Assembly: GCF_000426545.1 (NCBI RefSeq)
Contig: NZ_AUFO01000007.1
Span: 124,001 to 188,000, forward strand
Direction of reading: 5' to 3'
Source of the DNA: Paenibacillus massiliensis subsp. panacisoli DSM 21345
GTDB lineage: Bacteria; Bacillota; Bacilli; Paenibacillales; Paenibacillaceae
Length of the DNA stretch: 64,000 nucleotides
Both the position numbers and the translations under genes were made by a program. The notes under the pieces were generated by a model. The model saw only the letters and a list, made by a program, of their open reading frames with translations, was not told the DNA's origin and did no database searches. Positions 1 to 8,118 of this stretch are shown in pieces. Position 1 is the stretch's first letter; every line of letters starts with the position of its first letter.

Positions 1-1746
1 CAGCGCACTGGAAGCATCTCTCCGCTTCGCATTGAATACCGGATCAGCTGGCGGGAACGGTAGATCCCAGATGATGACATGCGACAGCGCCGGTCCTGGG
101 ATATCCAGCCCTTCCCATAGCGAGACCGCACAGAGCACGCTGCTTTCATCTTGCTGGAAGCGGGAGATCAGATGGCTGATCTCAGCTGTTCCTTCATACA
201 GCATCGTATACTGACAATTAGCTACTTCCCCATACTGACTGCTTTGGAAGTTATCAAGCTCTTCTCGCGACGGGAATAATACGAGTGCTTTCCCACCACT
301 AGCTTCCAGTAGTTCAAGTACCTTCTGTGACTTTTGTTCCTCTGGCTCCTGGTACAGTGCTGTACGCATTTGCTCCGTATAATGATAGGGGGACGGTACA
401 GTAAAGGACAGATAATCCTCCAGACCAAGGCTGTCTGCCATGTACTGGAAGGAATCTTGGGCGGATAGGGTTGCTGAGGAGAACACGATCGGCATCTTTT
501 TGGAGAAGACACGCTCACGCAAAATCTCCTTTACTCCCTTTGGCATCATGACAAGTGTTAACCCATCCTGGTCTTCCCTAAGCCAAGTAATGAACTGACC
601 AGGCTGCCTGAACAATGCTAATGCCGTCTGCAGCATCTCCAGATGCTCCTCTACGATCCTTAGCTGATATTCATTAAGCGAGAACAGCCCATCCTCGAAT
701 ACCAGTTCTTCCTCAATCGTAGATAACAGGGACGAGAAGCGCTGCAGCTCCACTTTCAAGCGGTCCGTCATATGAATCTCCCGACGTTCAGAGCCTGACA
801 CCGCCTGACTATTCCTTGTCAGTAGCTCAAACAAGCCCTCACTGCATTCAATAGCCTGATCGACCGCCATAGCCAGTGACTCTCGTACCTCTCCCTCCAA
901 AAGACGAAGAATAATCTGTTCAAAAACACTATGCTTCAACGAATAAGTCAGTGCATTCTGCGCTGCTTGCTCCAGCAAATGCCCTTCATCAAAGACCACC
1001 GAGCTATGCTCCGGTAGAAGTGGTAGCTGTCCTTCACGCTTCTTGGATTCGTAGGTCCAGATATGCTCCATATAGAAATCATGGGAGCAGATAATCAAGT
1101 CCGTAGCCTTGCGGTAGTAATCCCGCGAGATGGTCTGACCACAGCGATGACGCTGAGCACATACCAGACAATCCTGGAACACATCCCAACTCAAGCGGCT
1201 CCATTCCTGATCGGATAGCTGCGGGTAATCCTTGCGATTACCATAAGGCGCGAAGGTCTGCATCGTTCCTGGAAGACTCACAAAGGCAGGAAGGCTCTCA
1301 TAGATATCTTGGTAGCGCTCTTCCTCCATGCGAACTTGATCCAGCTTGTTCAAGCATATGAACTGCTCAGGCGATTTCCCCATGCGGGCATCAATCTGCA
1401 AATCCAGGTAACGTGCCAGCTTCGCAATATCCCCCTCAGGCTTCACCAGCTGTTCAATTAGCGATTCATCTGCACAAGCGATAATAGCTGGCTTTCGCGT
1501 ATAACGTGCATAAGTGACAGCATACAGCAGGTAAGCGAGTGTCTTGCCGGTACCAACCCCAGCCTCTGCCAGAATGGTTTTTTTCTCTGCATAAGCCTTC
1601 TCCAATTGAAAGGCCATATAAATCTGCTCGTCTCTGACCTCGAAGCCAGCTTCGGGCAATACTTCATAAAAAACATCCGCAATCCAGTCGCTCGCTTGCT
1701 CCACGAACGGCCGGGACGGATCAAATGTAAACGGATATGTGATCAA
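1..1746 (-). CDS. DinG/XPD-type ATP-dependent DNA helicase (3' end outside window)
   Basis: Superfamily 2 helicase of the DinG/XPD group, which unwinds DNA with a 5' tail during repair and removal of R-loops. The start is a TTG at 1746, 11 bases after GGAGG, and the frame stays open to base 1, so 582 residues are visible and the C-terminus is missing. Walker A reads EAGVGTGKT (residues 61-69), motif II reads DEGH near residue 250, and cysteines near residues 128, 191, 194 and 199 (the last three in CLVCAQRHRC) fit the iron-sulfur cluster of this family. There is no N-terminal exonuclease domain of the kind found in Bacillus subtilis DinG. The hypothetical gene just upstream on the same strand could be co-transcribed (80-base gap). 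Family is certain; which paralogue (DinG or YoaA type) is not. Confidence 0.9.
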   Translation of the reverse strand, partial: MITYPFTFDPSRPFVEQASDWIADVFYEVLPEAGFEVRDEQIYMAFQLEKAYAEKKTILAEAGVGTGKTLAYLLYAVTYARYTRKPAIIACADESLIEQLVKPEGDIAKLARYLDLQIDARMGKSPEQFICLNKLDQVRMEEERYQDIYESLPAFVSLPGTMQTFAPYGNRKDYPQLSDQEWSRLSWDVFQDCLVCAQRHRCGQTISRDYYRKATDLIICSHDFYMEHIWTYESKKREGQLPLLPEHSSVVFDEGHLLEQAAQNALTYSLKHSVFEQIILRLLEGEVRESLAMAVDQAIECSEGLFELLTRNSQAVSGSERREIHMTDRLKVELQRFSSLLSTIEEELVFEDGLFSLNEYQLRIVEEHLEMLQTALALFRQPGQFITWLREDQDGLTLVMMPKGVKEILRERVFSKKMPIVFSSATLSAQDSFQYMADSLGLEDYLSFTVPSPYHYTEQMRTALYQEPEEQKSQKVLELLEASGGKALVLFPSREELDNFQSSQYGEVANCQYTMLYEGTAEISHLISRFQQDESSVLCAVSLWEGLDIPGPALSHVIIWDLPFPPADPVFNAKRRDASSAL

Positions 1747-1826
1747 GCTTACCTTAGCCTCCACTTTCTATTGAAATGACTTCGTCATTATACCCTAAGG
1801 GAGTGCCAGTGTGAAGCTTGCCCCTT

Positions 1827-2246
1827 CTAGAGATTGCTGATCAAATCCTGGAGCCGGATTTCCAGCTGCATTCGCTCCATCTTGAGCATCCAGATTTGCT
1901 CATTCCATAGCCTGCGCTCGCGCGCATTCGGCTCACTCCGAAGCCTGTTCATCATCTCGGCCAATCTCTCATTAATTGCATCGAATTGATCCCACAGCCG
2001 GTTGATCAATTCCTCTACTTCCTCTTGCTCATGCTCATCGTGCTCTCCATTATAATTATTGGCCATATCAGCAACAGGCTTGGTCATGCCAACCTCTTCC
2101 TTATGCATTGTAGATAAATGGCGCAGTATATGGATCAATTCCTGTTCCCATAGCTCGTCTCCAAGCTGCTGGGCGTAATTCAGAAGATCCAGATAATCAT
2201 CCGTTGCCTGGCTTAAATGCTTCGAACGTGACATGGATGTAGACAT
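1827..2246 (-). CDS. Hypothetical acidic helical protein, 139 residues
   Basis: I do not recognise this protein. It starts at ATG 2246 behind AAGGAGAG with 9-base spacing, a convincing initiation site. The sequence is soluble, lacks a signal peptide and is rich in Glu, Leu, Met and Trp; from about residue 70 to the end it looks like one long amphipathic or coiled-coil region (repeated EE, LINRLWDQ and LAEMMNRLR patterns). It is separated from modB upstream by a terminator and sits 80 bases before the helicase, so the two may form a small transcription unit. No function can be assigned. Confidence 0.75.
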   Translation of the reverse strand: MSTSMSRSKHLSQATDDYLDLLNYAQQLGDELWEQELIHILRHLSTMHKEEVGMTKPVADMANNYNGEHDEHEQEEVEELINRLWDQFDAINERLAEMMNRLRSEPNARERRLWNEQIWMLKMERMQLEIRLQDLISNL

Positions 2247-2392
2247 AACGAATCTCTCCTTATTAGTTATGTATACCTATCACTTTACTATGAATTAATG
2301 AAATTGCAAGATACTACACTGCATTTCTAGCTTTATTTTACAATTTACATCCCATGGTATAGGTAGCAGCGCTTCTTCAAGTTCCATGTACC

Positions 2393-2444
2393 AAAAAAGC
2401 TGTCTGTATTTAGGAAGTCTGAAGTCTTCCCAATACACACAGCT
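2393..2444 (-). terminator. Rho-independent terminator after modB
   Basis: Arms AGCTGTCTGTATT (2398-2410) and AATACACACAGCT (2432-2444) pair with one mismatch, and on the minus strand the hairpin is followed by a run of T. It lies 38 bases past the modB stop and closes the modA-modB unit. Confidence 0.85.
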
Positions 2445-2481
2445 CTCTGACTATAGAATATGTAACACTCGCTCTGATCCA

Positions 2482-3147
2482 TTAAATTTTTCTTCTAGCC
2501 ACTAGCAGCATTATGAATGAAATGAACACAATGGCAGTAGTCCACGCCCAAGCCATCGGCTGGTTGCCAGCATCGACAGCAACATAAATGGCTGTTGGCA
2601 CCGTCTGCGTCTTCTCCGGGATATTACCGGCAATCATCAGCGTTGCTCCGAACTCGCCCAGCGAGCGGGCAAAGCCCAGAATAGCTGCGGTGAGCAACGA
2701 AGGATAAGTCATCGGCAGCGTGATATAGCGAAATACCTGCCATTCTCCAGCTCCTGCAGATCTCGCAGAATCCTCCAGCGAATGATCCACGGCATCAAAC
2801 GCGGTCTTCATCGTCTGATATACCAGTGGGAACGCCACCACAATGGATGCCAGCACGGCCGCCCACCAGGAGAAGATAATTGGTGCATGGAGCAGCCATT
2901 CAATCCATTGCCCCAGCCAGCTTCGGCGTCCCAGCAAGACGAGAAGCAGAAAACCGACGACCGTAGGCGGTAGCACTAACGGAAGCATGAAGATCGTCTC
3001 CAGCACCAGCTTGCCACGCATGCGACTCCGACTCATCCAGCGGGCTGCCAACACGCCTAGGACAAGCACAATTACACAGGACAGTGATGCGACCCGAAGT
3101 GAAAGCAGTACCGGAGGCCAGAACTCCGTCCAATTCACAGCAGTCAA
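2482..3147 (-). CDS. modB: Molybdate ABC transporter permease ModB
   Basis: Integral membrane subunit that passes molybdate (or tungstate) through the membrane in the ModABC importer. The 221-residue length, about five hydrophobic segments and the permease signature ARSLGEFGATLM followed by IAGNIP near residues 160-176 are typical of ModB. Translation probably starts at a TTG (3147) behind GGCGGAG, only 3 bases past the modA stop, so it is likely coupled to modA. No modC ATPase follows: the operon ends in a terminator, so the ATPase must be encoded elsewhere or shared. Confidence 0.93.
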   Translation of the reverse strand: MTAVNWTEFWPPVLLSLRVASLSCVIVLVLGVLAARWMSRSRMRGKLVLETIFMLPLVLPPTVVGFLLLVLLGRRSWLGQWIEWLLHAPIIFSWWAAVLASIVVAFPLVYQTMKTAFDAVDHSLEDSARSAGAGEWQVFRYITLPMTYPSLLTAAILGFARSLGEFGATLMIAGNIPEKTQTVPTAIYVAVDAGNQPMAWAWTTAIVFISFIMLLVARRKI

Positions 3148-3150
3148 CGA

Positions 3151-4014
3151 TTACTCCGCCTTACGAAAGCCGTACTTTTCTAACACTTGAAGTGCAGGCT
3201 CAGTCTGTAAGTAGTCATAAAATTGACGAGCGTCTTCCTCATGACTGGTGGCAGCAACGATACCGAGTGGATAGGTGATTGGAGAATGAAGCTTGGAATC
3301 TACCGTCAACGAGATACTGGTGTCTGTAGTGGACAAAGCATCGGTCTTGTATACGAAGCCTGCATCTGCATTACCTGTGGCAACGTACTGCAGCACCTGG
3401 CGTACATCCTTCGCTTGTACAAGCTTAGGCTCCAGTTCATCCCACAGCTGTTGATTCGTTAATGCTTCCTTTGTATACTTTCCTGCTGGCACACTATCAG
3501 GAATACCAATCGCAATCTTCTTAATTGCATCTCCCTTTAAGTCATCCAGTGTCTTGATTTCTACTCCGTCCTTGGCCGGAACGACCAACACCAGATCATT
3601 CTCAAGCAGGGTCTTGTTGTCCTTCACCAAAGAACTCTCTACAAGTGCCTTCATATTAGAGGCAGAAGCTGAGATAAAGACATCTGCTGGAGCACCTTGC
3701 TCAATCTGACGCTGGAGGGCTCCCGAAGCACCAAAATTAAAGTTCAGCTTCGCGTTTGGATGCTCTCCCTCATAGCTAGTCTTAAGCTCATTCAGGGCAT
3801 CCGTCAGGCTTGCCGCTGCAGAGATGGTCAGTTCTACCTGCTGCTGTGCGTCTGGTGTTACTGTACTGTCCGTACTACTCTTTGCCGTCTGAGCTGCCGG
3901 AGTTGTTGACTCTGTCGGAGCGGATGAATCGGTGCTCTGTGCCCCACAAGCAACCATCAGAAGCAGTGCGCATACAGTTAGCATACTGAACATAGTAGAT
4001 TTGATTCGTTTCAC
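3151..4014 (-). CDS. modA: Molybdate-binding lipoprotein ModA
   Basis: Extracytoplasmic solute-binding protein that captures molybdate for the ModB permease. A GTG start at 4014 sits behind GGGGGA. The first 22 residues are a lipoprotein signal ending in LLMVAC, which makes Cys23 the lipidated residue, followed by a low-complexity Ser/Thr/Ala linker to about residue 55. The mature domain begins LTISAAASLTDALNEL and carries FGASGALQRQI and GAPADVFISAS, the usual oxyanion-binding segments of ModA. It is the first gene of modA-modB and is divergent from the regulator at 4304, with a clear promoter and operator between them. Confidence 0.95.
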   Translation of the reverse strand: MKRIKSTMFSMLTVCALLLMVACGAQSTDSSAPTESTTPAAQTAKSSTDSTVTPDAQQQVELTISAAASLTDALNELKTSYEGEHPNAKLNFNFGASGALQRQIEQGAPADVFISASASNMKALVESSLVKDNKTLLENDLVLVVPAKDGVEIKTLDDLKGDAIKKIAIGIPDSVPAGKYTKEALTNQQLWDELEPKLVQAKDVRQVLQYVATGNADAGFVYKTDALSTTDTSISLTVDSKLHSPITYPLGIVAATSHEEDARQFYDYLQTEPALQVLEKYGFRKAE

Positions 4015-4041
4015 AATTACATCCCCCGTTTAATCTTGTTT

Positions 4042-4061
4042 AGTTATAATTAGATATAACT
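4042..4061. promoter_or_regulatory. Palindromic operator GTTATA-N6-TATAAC below the modA promoter
   Basis: A perfect inverted repeat AGTTATA / TATAACT (4042-4048 and 4055-4061) is separated by 6 bases. It falls about +12 to +31 relative to the predicted modA start of transcription, where a bound repressor would block elongation. The arms resemble the TATAAC-type half sites of the E. coli ModE box, although the adjacent regulator has an unrelated DNA-binding domain. Binding by that regulator is my inference. Confidence 0.6.
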
Positions 4062-4079
4062 TGTATAAATTCATAACCC

Positions 4080-4108
4080 ATTATAGCCATGAAGGGAATC
4101 CTTGTAAA
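4080..4108 (-). promoter_or_regulatory. SigA-type promoter of modAB
   Basis: On the minus strand TTTACA (4108-4103) and TATAAT (4085-4080) are separated by 17 bases, a near-consensus vegetative promoter. Transcription would begin near 4073 and reach the modA start at 4014 across the palindromic operator. Confidence 0.7.
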
Positions 4109-4220
4109 CTATTAACGAGCTCTATTCATATCTTCTATGCGACATTCCTTGAACGTCAATATAGAGTTCAGCGTTTTCGATTTTTCGTAGCCCCTGCTGT
4201 ATCAACTGTTTTGGTGTACA

Positions 4221-4256
4221 ATGGATATGACATGGGATATGACATGCAAATGGGAC
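4221..4256. repeat. Three short direct repeats before the molybdate-type regulator
   Basis: ATGGATATGAC, ATGGGATATGAC and ATGCAAATGGGAC follow one another head to tail about 12 bases apart, 50-85 bases before the regulator's ATG. They could be an autoregulatory binding region or simple sequence drift; no factor can be named. Confidence 0.4.
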
Positions 4257-4303
4257 ATCACAGAATTGTCACATTCCTAATATTTATTAAATGGAGGTCT
4301 CTC

Positions 4304-5266
4304 ATGAATTCTCCTGTATCGTATACAACAGAGGAAATCGCCAAACTGCTCAAAATATCAAAACTAACCGTCTATGATCTGATCAAAAAAGGAGAGCTCC
4401 CTTCCTATCGTGTAGGCAAGCAAATGCGTGTGGATGCCAGTGATCTTGAAGCATATAAGCAGCGTTCCAAGAGCCCATCCCTCAGACAAGAATCCTCAGC
4501 TCCAGCCATTTCTGTAACTATTCCGTCACAGGCACTGTATGCAGCCCAGCCACAGGATTCCAATACAGCAGTTATTACGGGTCAGGACATTAGCCTGGAC
4601 ATTCTTGCAAAGCATCTGGAGAGCCCGCAAATGTCCATTCGCCCCCTTCGCTCCTACGCCGGCAGTCTGGACAGCCTGATCGCCATGTATCAAGGCAAGG
4701 CCGATATTGTCAGCACCCACCTGTGGGATGGCGACAGTGGTGAGTATAATTTGCCCTATATTCGCAAAATTCTGAACGGCTTCTCCTATATTGTCGTTCG
4801 CCTCTTATCCCGACAAGCCGGGCTTTACGTCCAGAATGGTAACCCGCATCATTTGCAGGGATGGAAGGACCTCGCACAACCAGGGCTCCGTCTGGCAAAT
4901 CGTGAGAAAGGTTCTGGGGCGCGCGTCCTGCTTGATGAGCAGCTTCGACTGCATCAGATCGACCGCACTGCCTTGCTCGGATATCAGGACGAATCTGCTC
5001 ATCATATGGCTGTTGCAGGTAAAGTTGCTTCTGGCGAAGCCGATGTCGGCATCGGGATCGAAAAAGCTGCCAGCATTGTAGGCTCGGTACAGTTCATTCC
5101 ACTTATTCAGGAGCAATATGACATCGTCATGCTTCGCACACCCGAGCGGCAGGAATGGATTGATCGTGTGCTGCAGGTTATTCATTCGGATAGCTTCCGG
5201 CGAGAATTGGGAGCGATTCAGGGCTATGACCTGTCCGAGTCGGGGAAAATTTTGCTGGAGATCTGA
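4304..5266 (+). CDS. Excisionase-type HTH regulator with molybdate-binding-type (PBP-like) domain
   Basis: One-component regulator of 320 residues. The ATG at 4304 follows GGAGG by 6 bases; an in-frame upstream extension is unlikely because it would run through the promoter region. Residues 8-40 (YTTEEIAKLLKISKLTVYDLI, then KKGELPSYRVGKQ) form a MerR/excisionase-like winged helix. Residues about 80-310 form a periplasmic-binding-protein-like domain with HLWDGDSGEYN and NREKGSGARVLLDEQL, as in regulators that sense molybdate or tungstate. Its divergent position next to modA supports control of molybdate uptake. It is not a LysR-type ModE, so the operator and ligand remain to be shown. Confidence 0.85.
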   Translation: MNSPVSYTTEEIAKLLKISKLTVYDLIKKGELPSYRVGKQMRVDASDLEAYKQRSKSPSLRQESSAPAISVTIPSQALYAAQPQDSNTAVITGQDISLDILAKHLESPQMSIRPLRSYAGSLDSLIAMYQGKADIVSTHLWDGDSGEYNLPYIRKILNGFSYIVVRLLSRQAGLYVQNGNPHHLQGWKDLAQPGLRLANREKGSGARVLLDEQLRLHQIDRTALLGYQDESAHHMAVAGKVASGEADVGIGIEKAASIVGSVQFIPLIQEQYDIVMLRTPERQEWIDRVLQVIHSDSFRRELGAIQGYDLSESGKILLEI

Positions 5267-5323
5267 TTGATATGGAGATTTTGATTTAAATGTTGGCGGT
5301 CGGAAGTCATTCCTAGGATATGC

Positions 5324-5353
5324 AAAATGCTCAATCAATAGATTGAGCATTTT
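5324..5353. terminator. Bidirectional terminator overlapping the AraC gene stop codon
   Basis: AAAATGCTCAATC (5324-5336) and GATTGAGCATTTT (5341-5353) form a perfect 13-bp stem with a 4-base loop and A/T runs at both ends, so it can stop transcription from either side. The stop codon of the minus-strand AraC-type gene (5331-5333) lies inside the stem. Confidence 0.85.
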
Positions 5354-6218
5354 CAAGATAGATCCGTTTCATTCCATCCCTGAATTGGGTTGGCGACTTT
5401 CCTGTCCAGCTCTTGAATTGCCTTGAGAAATACAGCGGATCGGAAAATCCGCAAGAAGCTGCCACCTGCTCTACGTTAAGGCTAGTGCTTAGCAGCTCCT
5501 TCGCCTTCTCCATACGGATTCGCTTGATATACTGCTTGGGAGATAGGCCAGTGACCTGCTTGAATACCTTGGTAAAATGTGTCCGATGGTAGCCAAGTGA
5601 GGCTGCCAAATTCCCGATACATACAGGCATCATATACTGTGTTTGAAACCATCTGATCGCCTGTTCCACTACGCGTTCCGATTCTGTCAGGATTCTTGCC
5701 GAAGATGGAAGTCTATCTGTGTTCAGACGAGCAAACTCCGCCAAGAGTACACGGAACCAGCCGCCAGTGTCTAGTTCAGTTGATACCTCCCCCGCTTGTT
5801 TAGCCAGACTCTGCTCAATATGTTCATATATGTAGGCCAAGCCATCTGAATCAGCACCTTTGATGACTGGATTTGCGACTGTAATGCCAACCTTTGTGAG
5901 CATTTCCAGTACAGATATGCCCTGGATAGCGATCCAGCGGTAGGACCAAGGCTCAGACCCGTCAGATACATAGCTGAACAGTCCGCCTGGAAAGATAACG
6001 AATGTATCGCCTTGGCCCACCCGGTATGATTCTCCCTCCCACTCAAAAATACCATGACCATGGTCTACACTGTGAAGCAGAACATAGTCGTGAACAGCTG
6101 GACCGATCCTGTGATAAGGATGGGGTCTGGCTGCACCGGCAAACATGACATTCAGCTCAGGGTTAGACAGGTATGGATTAATATGTACTCTGTGCTCGTA
6201 GTGTTCCGGAGTCTCCAC
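5331..6218 (-). CDS. AraC-family transcriptional regulator next to melA
   Basis: Probable activator of the divergent alpha-galactosidase gene. The start is set at GTG 6218, 8 bases after AGGAGG, giving 295 residues; the upstream in-frame ATG has no ribosome site. The N-terminal part (to about residue 130) is a cupin-like sugar-binding domain with RPHPYHRIGPAVHDY and the GQGDTFVIFPG barrel strand. The C-terminal hundred residues contain two helix-turn-helix motifs, IGNLAASLGYHRTHFTKVFK and VEQVAASCGFSDPLYFSRQF, followed by TGKSPTQFR. Three direct repeats in the shared promoter region are the likely binding sites. The inducer is presumed to be an alpha-galactoside. Confidence 0.9.
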   Translation of the reverse strand: METPEHYEHRVHINPYLSNPELNVMFAGAARPHPYHRIGPAVHDYVLLHSVDHGHGIFEWEGESYRVGQGDTFVIFPGGLFSYVSDGSEPWSYRWIAIQGISVLEMLTKVGITVANPVIKGADSDGLAYIYEHIEQSLAKQAGEVSTELDTGGWFRVLLAEFARLNTDRLPSSARILTESERVVEQAIRWFQTQYMMPVCIGNLAASLGYHRTHFTKVFKQVTGLSPKQYIKRIRMEKAKELLSTSLNVEQVAASCGFSDPLYFSRQFKSWTGKSPTQFRDGMKRIYLENAQSID

Positions 6219-6250
6219 ACTTACTCCTCCTCTGCCTAATAATATGTAAT

Positions 6251-6300
6251 AAATGACCATTCATACGACAAATGTCCATATGTTGATTGCAATGTTCCAT
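6251..6300. promoter_or_regulatory. Three AraC-type direct repeats (AATGWCCAT) before melA
   Basis: AATGACCAT (6252-6260), AATGTCCAT (6271-6279) and AATGTTCCAT (6291-6300) are spaced 19-21 bases apart, the two-turn spacing used by AraC-family proteins. The last copy abuts the -35 position of a promoter with a fair -10 (TATAGT, 6323-6328) but no recognisable -35, as expected for an activator-dependent promoter. Confidence 0.6.
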
Positions 6301-6387
6301 GCCCATCAAATCATTTCGCCTTTATAGTAAAGGATGTAAAAAGCATTATCAATATTGGGGCACAAAACATTAAGGAGGCTGAAACAT

Positions 6388-7689
6388 ATGGATAAAATCG
6401 TGTTTTTGGGCGCTGGAAGCACTGTTTTTGCCAAAAATGTATTAGGGGACTGCCTGCTCACGCCGGCTTTGCAGGATTTTGAAATTTCCTTATTTGATAT
6501 TAATCCAGAGCGTCTGCGTGATTCTGAAACTATGCTGAACAACATTCGTACTACCTCCGGGAGCAAGTGCAGGATTAAGGCGTACACGGACCGCAAGGAA
6601 GCATTGCGTGGAGCCAAGTATGCCATTAATGCCATTCAGGTTGGCGGGTATGATCCTTGTACAATTACAGATTTTGAAATTCCCAAGAAGTACGGGCTTC
6701 GCCAGACCATCGCAGATACCGTAGGAATCGGTGGGATCTTTCGTAATCTCCGAACTATCCCGGTTATGGAAGCGTTCGCAGAAGATATCCGGGAGGTCTG
6801 CCCTGATGTGTTGTTCATCAATTATACGAACCCTATGGCAGTCCTGACCAACTACATGAGTCGTCATGAAGGTATTAACACCGTTGGTTTGTGCCACAGT
6901 GTTCAAGTATGCGTACCGCATCTTTTTGAGTCTTTGGGAATGGACCCTGAGGGAGTCAGAACTCGCATTGCAGGTATCAATCATATGGCTTGGCTGCTGG
7001 AAGCCTCTCGTGACGGAGTGGACCTGTATCCTGAGATCAAAAAGAGGGCCATGGAGAAGCAAAAGGAAGCCAAGCACCATGACATGGTGAGATTCGAGCT
7101 CATGCTGAAATTTGGCTACTATGTGACGGAATCATCTGAACACAATGCAGAATACCACCCCTATTTTATAAAAAGAAATTATCCTGAGCTCATTGAGAAA
7201 TTCAACATCCCCCTGGATGAATATCCGCGCCGTTGTATAGAGCAGATTGACAACTGGACTCGGATGAGGGAGGAGCTCGTTGGGAATGTGAATCTGGAGC
7301 ACCAGCGCTCGCATGAATATGCGTCTTATATTTTTGAAGCGATGGAGACTAATATTCCTTTTAAGATCGGAGGGAATGTGCTAAATAACGGACTTATTAC
7401 CAACCTTCCCAATGAAGCCTGTGTCGAGGTGCCCTGTCTTGTGGACAGAAGTGGTATTGCCCCAACATATATAGGTGATCTTCCGCCTCAGCTGGCAGCA
7501 TTGAACCGGACGAATATCAATACTCAGCTCCTGACCATCGAAGCTGCCATAACCAAGCGCCGAGAGCATATCTATCATGCAGCCATGCTCGATCCACATA
7601 CGGCTGCTGAGCTATCTATGGATGATATCGTTTCGCTATGTGATGATTTGATAGAAGCTCACGGTGAATGGCTGCCTGCTTATCATTAA
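6388..7689 (+). CDS. melA: Alpha-galactosidase, glycoside hydrolase family 4 (MelA)
   Basis: Cytoplasmic enzyme that hydrolyses melibiose and related alpha-galactosides by the NAD+ and Mn2+-dependent redox mechanism of family GH4. The ATG at 6388 follows GGAGG by 9 bases and gives 433 residues, close to known MelA proteins. Visible signatures are the NAD-binding FLGAGST (residues 6-12), INYTNPM, the metal-ligand cysteine in GLCHSV near residue 170 and the histidine in GINHMAW near residue 198. No transporter gene is adjacent, so substrate must enter through a system encoded elsewhere. The divergent AraC-type gene probably regulates it. Confidence 0.95.
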   Translation: MDKIVFLGAGSTVFAKNVLGDCLLTPALQDFEISLFDINPERLRDSETMLNNIRTTSGSKCRIKAYTDRKEALRGAKYAINAIQVGGYDPCTITDFEIPKKYGLRQTIADTVGIGGIFRNLRTIPVMEAFAEDIREVCPDVLFINYTNPMAVLTNYMSRHEGINTVGLCHSVQVCVPHLFESLGMDPEGVRTRIAGINHMAWLLEASRDGVDLYPEIKKRAMEKQKEAKHHDMVRFELMLKFGYYVTESSEHNAEYHPYFIKRNYPELIEKFNIPLDEYPRRCIEQIDNWTRMREELVGNVNLEHQRSHEYASYIFEAMETNIPFKIGGNVLNNGLITNLPNEACVEVPCLVDRSGIAPTYIGDLPPQLAALNRTNINTQLLTIEAAITKRREHIYHAAMLDPHTAAELSMDDIVSLCDDLIEAHGEWLPAYH

Positions 7690-7795
7690 TTACATTCCTT
7701 GAGTAATAAAGTGATGTCAAACAGGCAGTTGCTTAAATGAAGACGGGCTACTAGAATGTCAATAGCCTGTAAATACAGCGAATGTTGCCTCGACA

Positions 7796-7850
7796 CACAA
7801 GCCGCTGATCTCTCTCGATGAGGATCAGCGGCTTGTGCTATATCTATTAT
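7796..7850 (+). terminator. Terminator downstream of melA
   Basis: CACAAGCCGCTGATC (7796-7810) and GATCAGCGGCTTGTG (7823-7837) make a perfect 15-bp stem, followed on the plus strand by a T-rich tail ending in TTTTTT. It lies about 110 bases past melA. The rest of 7690-8118 holds no convincing gene apart from the possible remnant at 7945-8064. Confidence 0.8.
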
Positions 7851-7944
7851 TTTTTCAACCTCAACAATACACTCTAGCCACACTAATCATATCGCTTTTC
7901 AGTTGCTCGTGATCAGCTATTTTGCATATATCTCTATTAGATCC

Positions 7945-8064
7945 TTAGCCCTCAAGTTTGTTCGTAGGTGTCTTGAGAGATTGGCCAGACTTCTCCAGAT
8001 AGATATCTAGAAATGCCAGTATCCATTCTGATGAAGTTCCTTCATGTAAAATGTAAAAATCCAC
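7945..8064 (-). pseudogene. Possible gene remnant (39 codons)
   Basis: A minus-strand frame of 39 codons reads like protein (it contains SSEWILAFLDIYLEKSGQ and ends TNKLEG) and is closed by a stop just upstream of a GTG at 8064. There is no usable ribosome site. It may be the tail of a decayed gene or chance; I do not recognise it. Confidence 0.2.
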
Positions 8065-8118
8065 TAACCATTACAGGTCTCCACACTCATGAATCCGAAC
8101 CCCATTAGTCTTACGTGC

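Noticed and set aside
4061-4303. N-terminal extension of the molybdate-type regulator by 81 codons
   Set aside because: It would run through the modA promoter and repeats and has no ribosome site, while ATG 4304 has GGAGG at good spacing and begins directly before the HTH.
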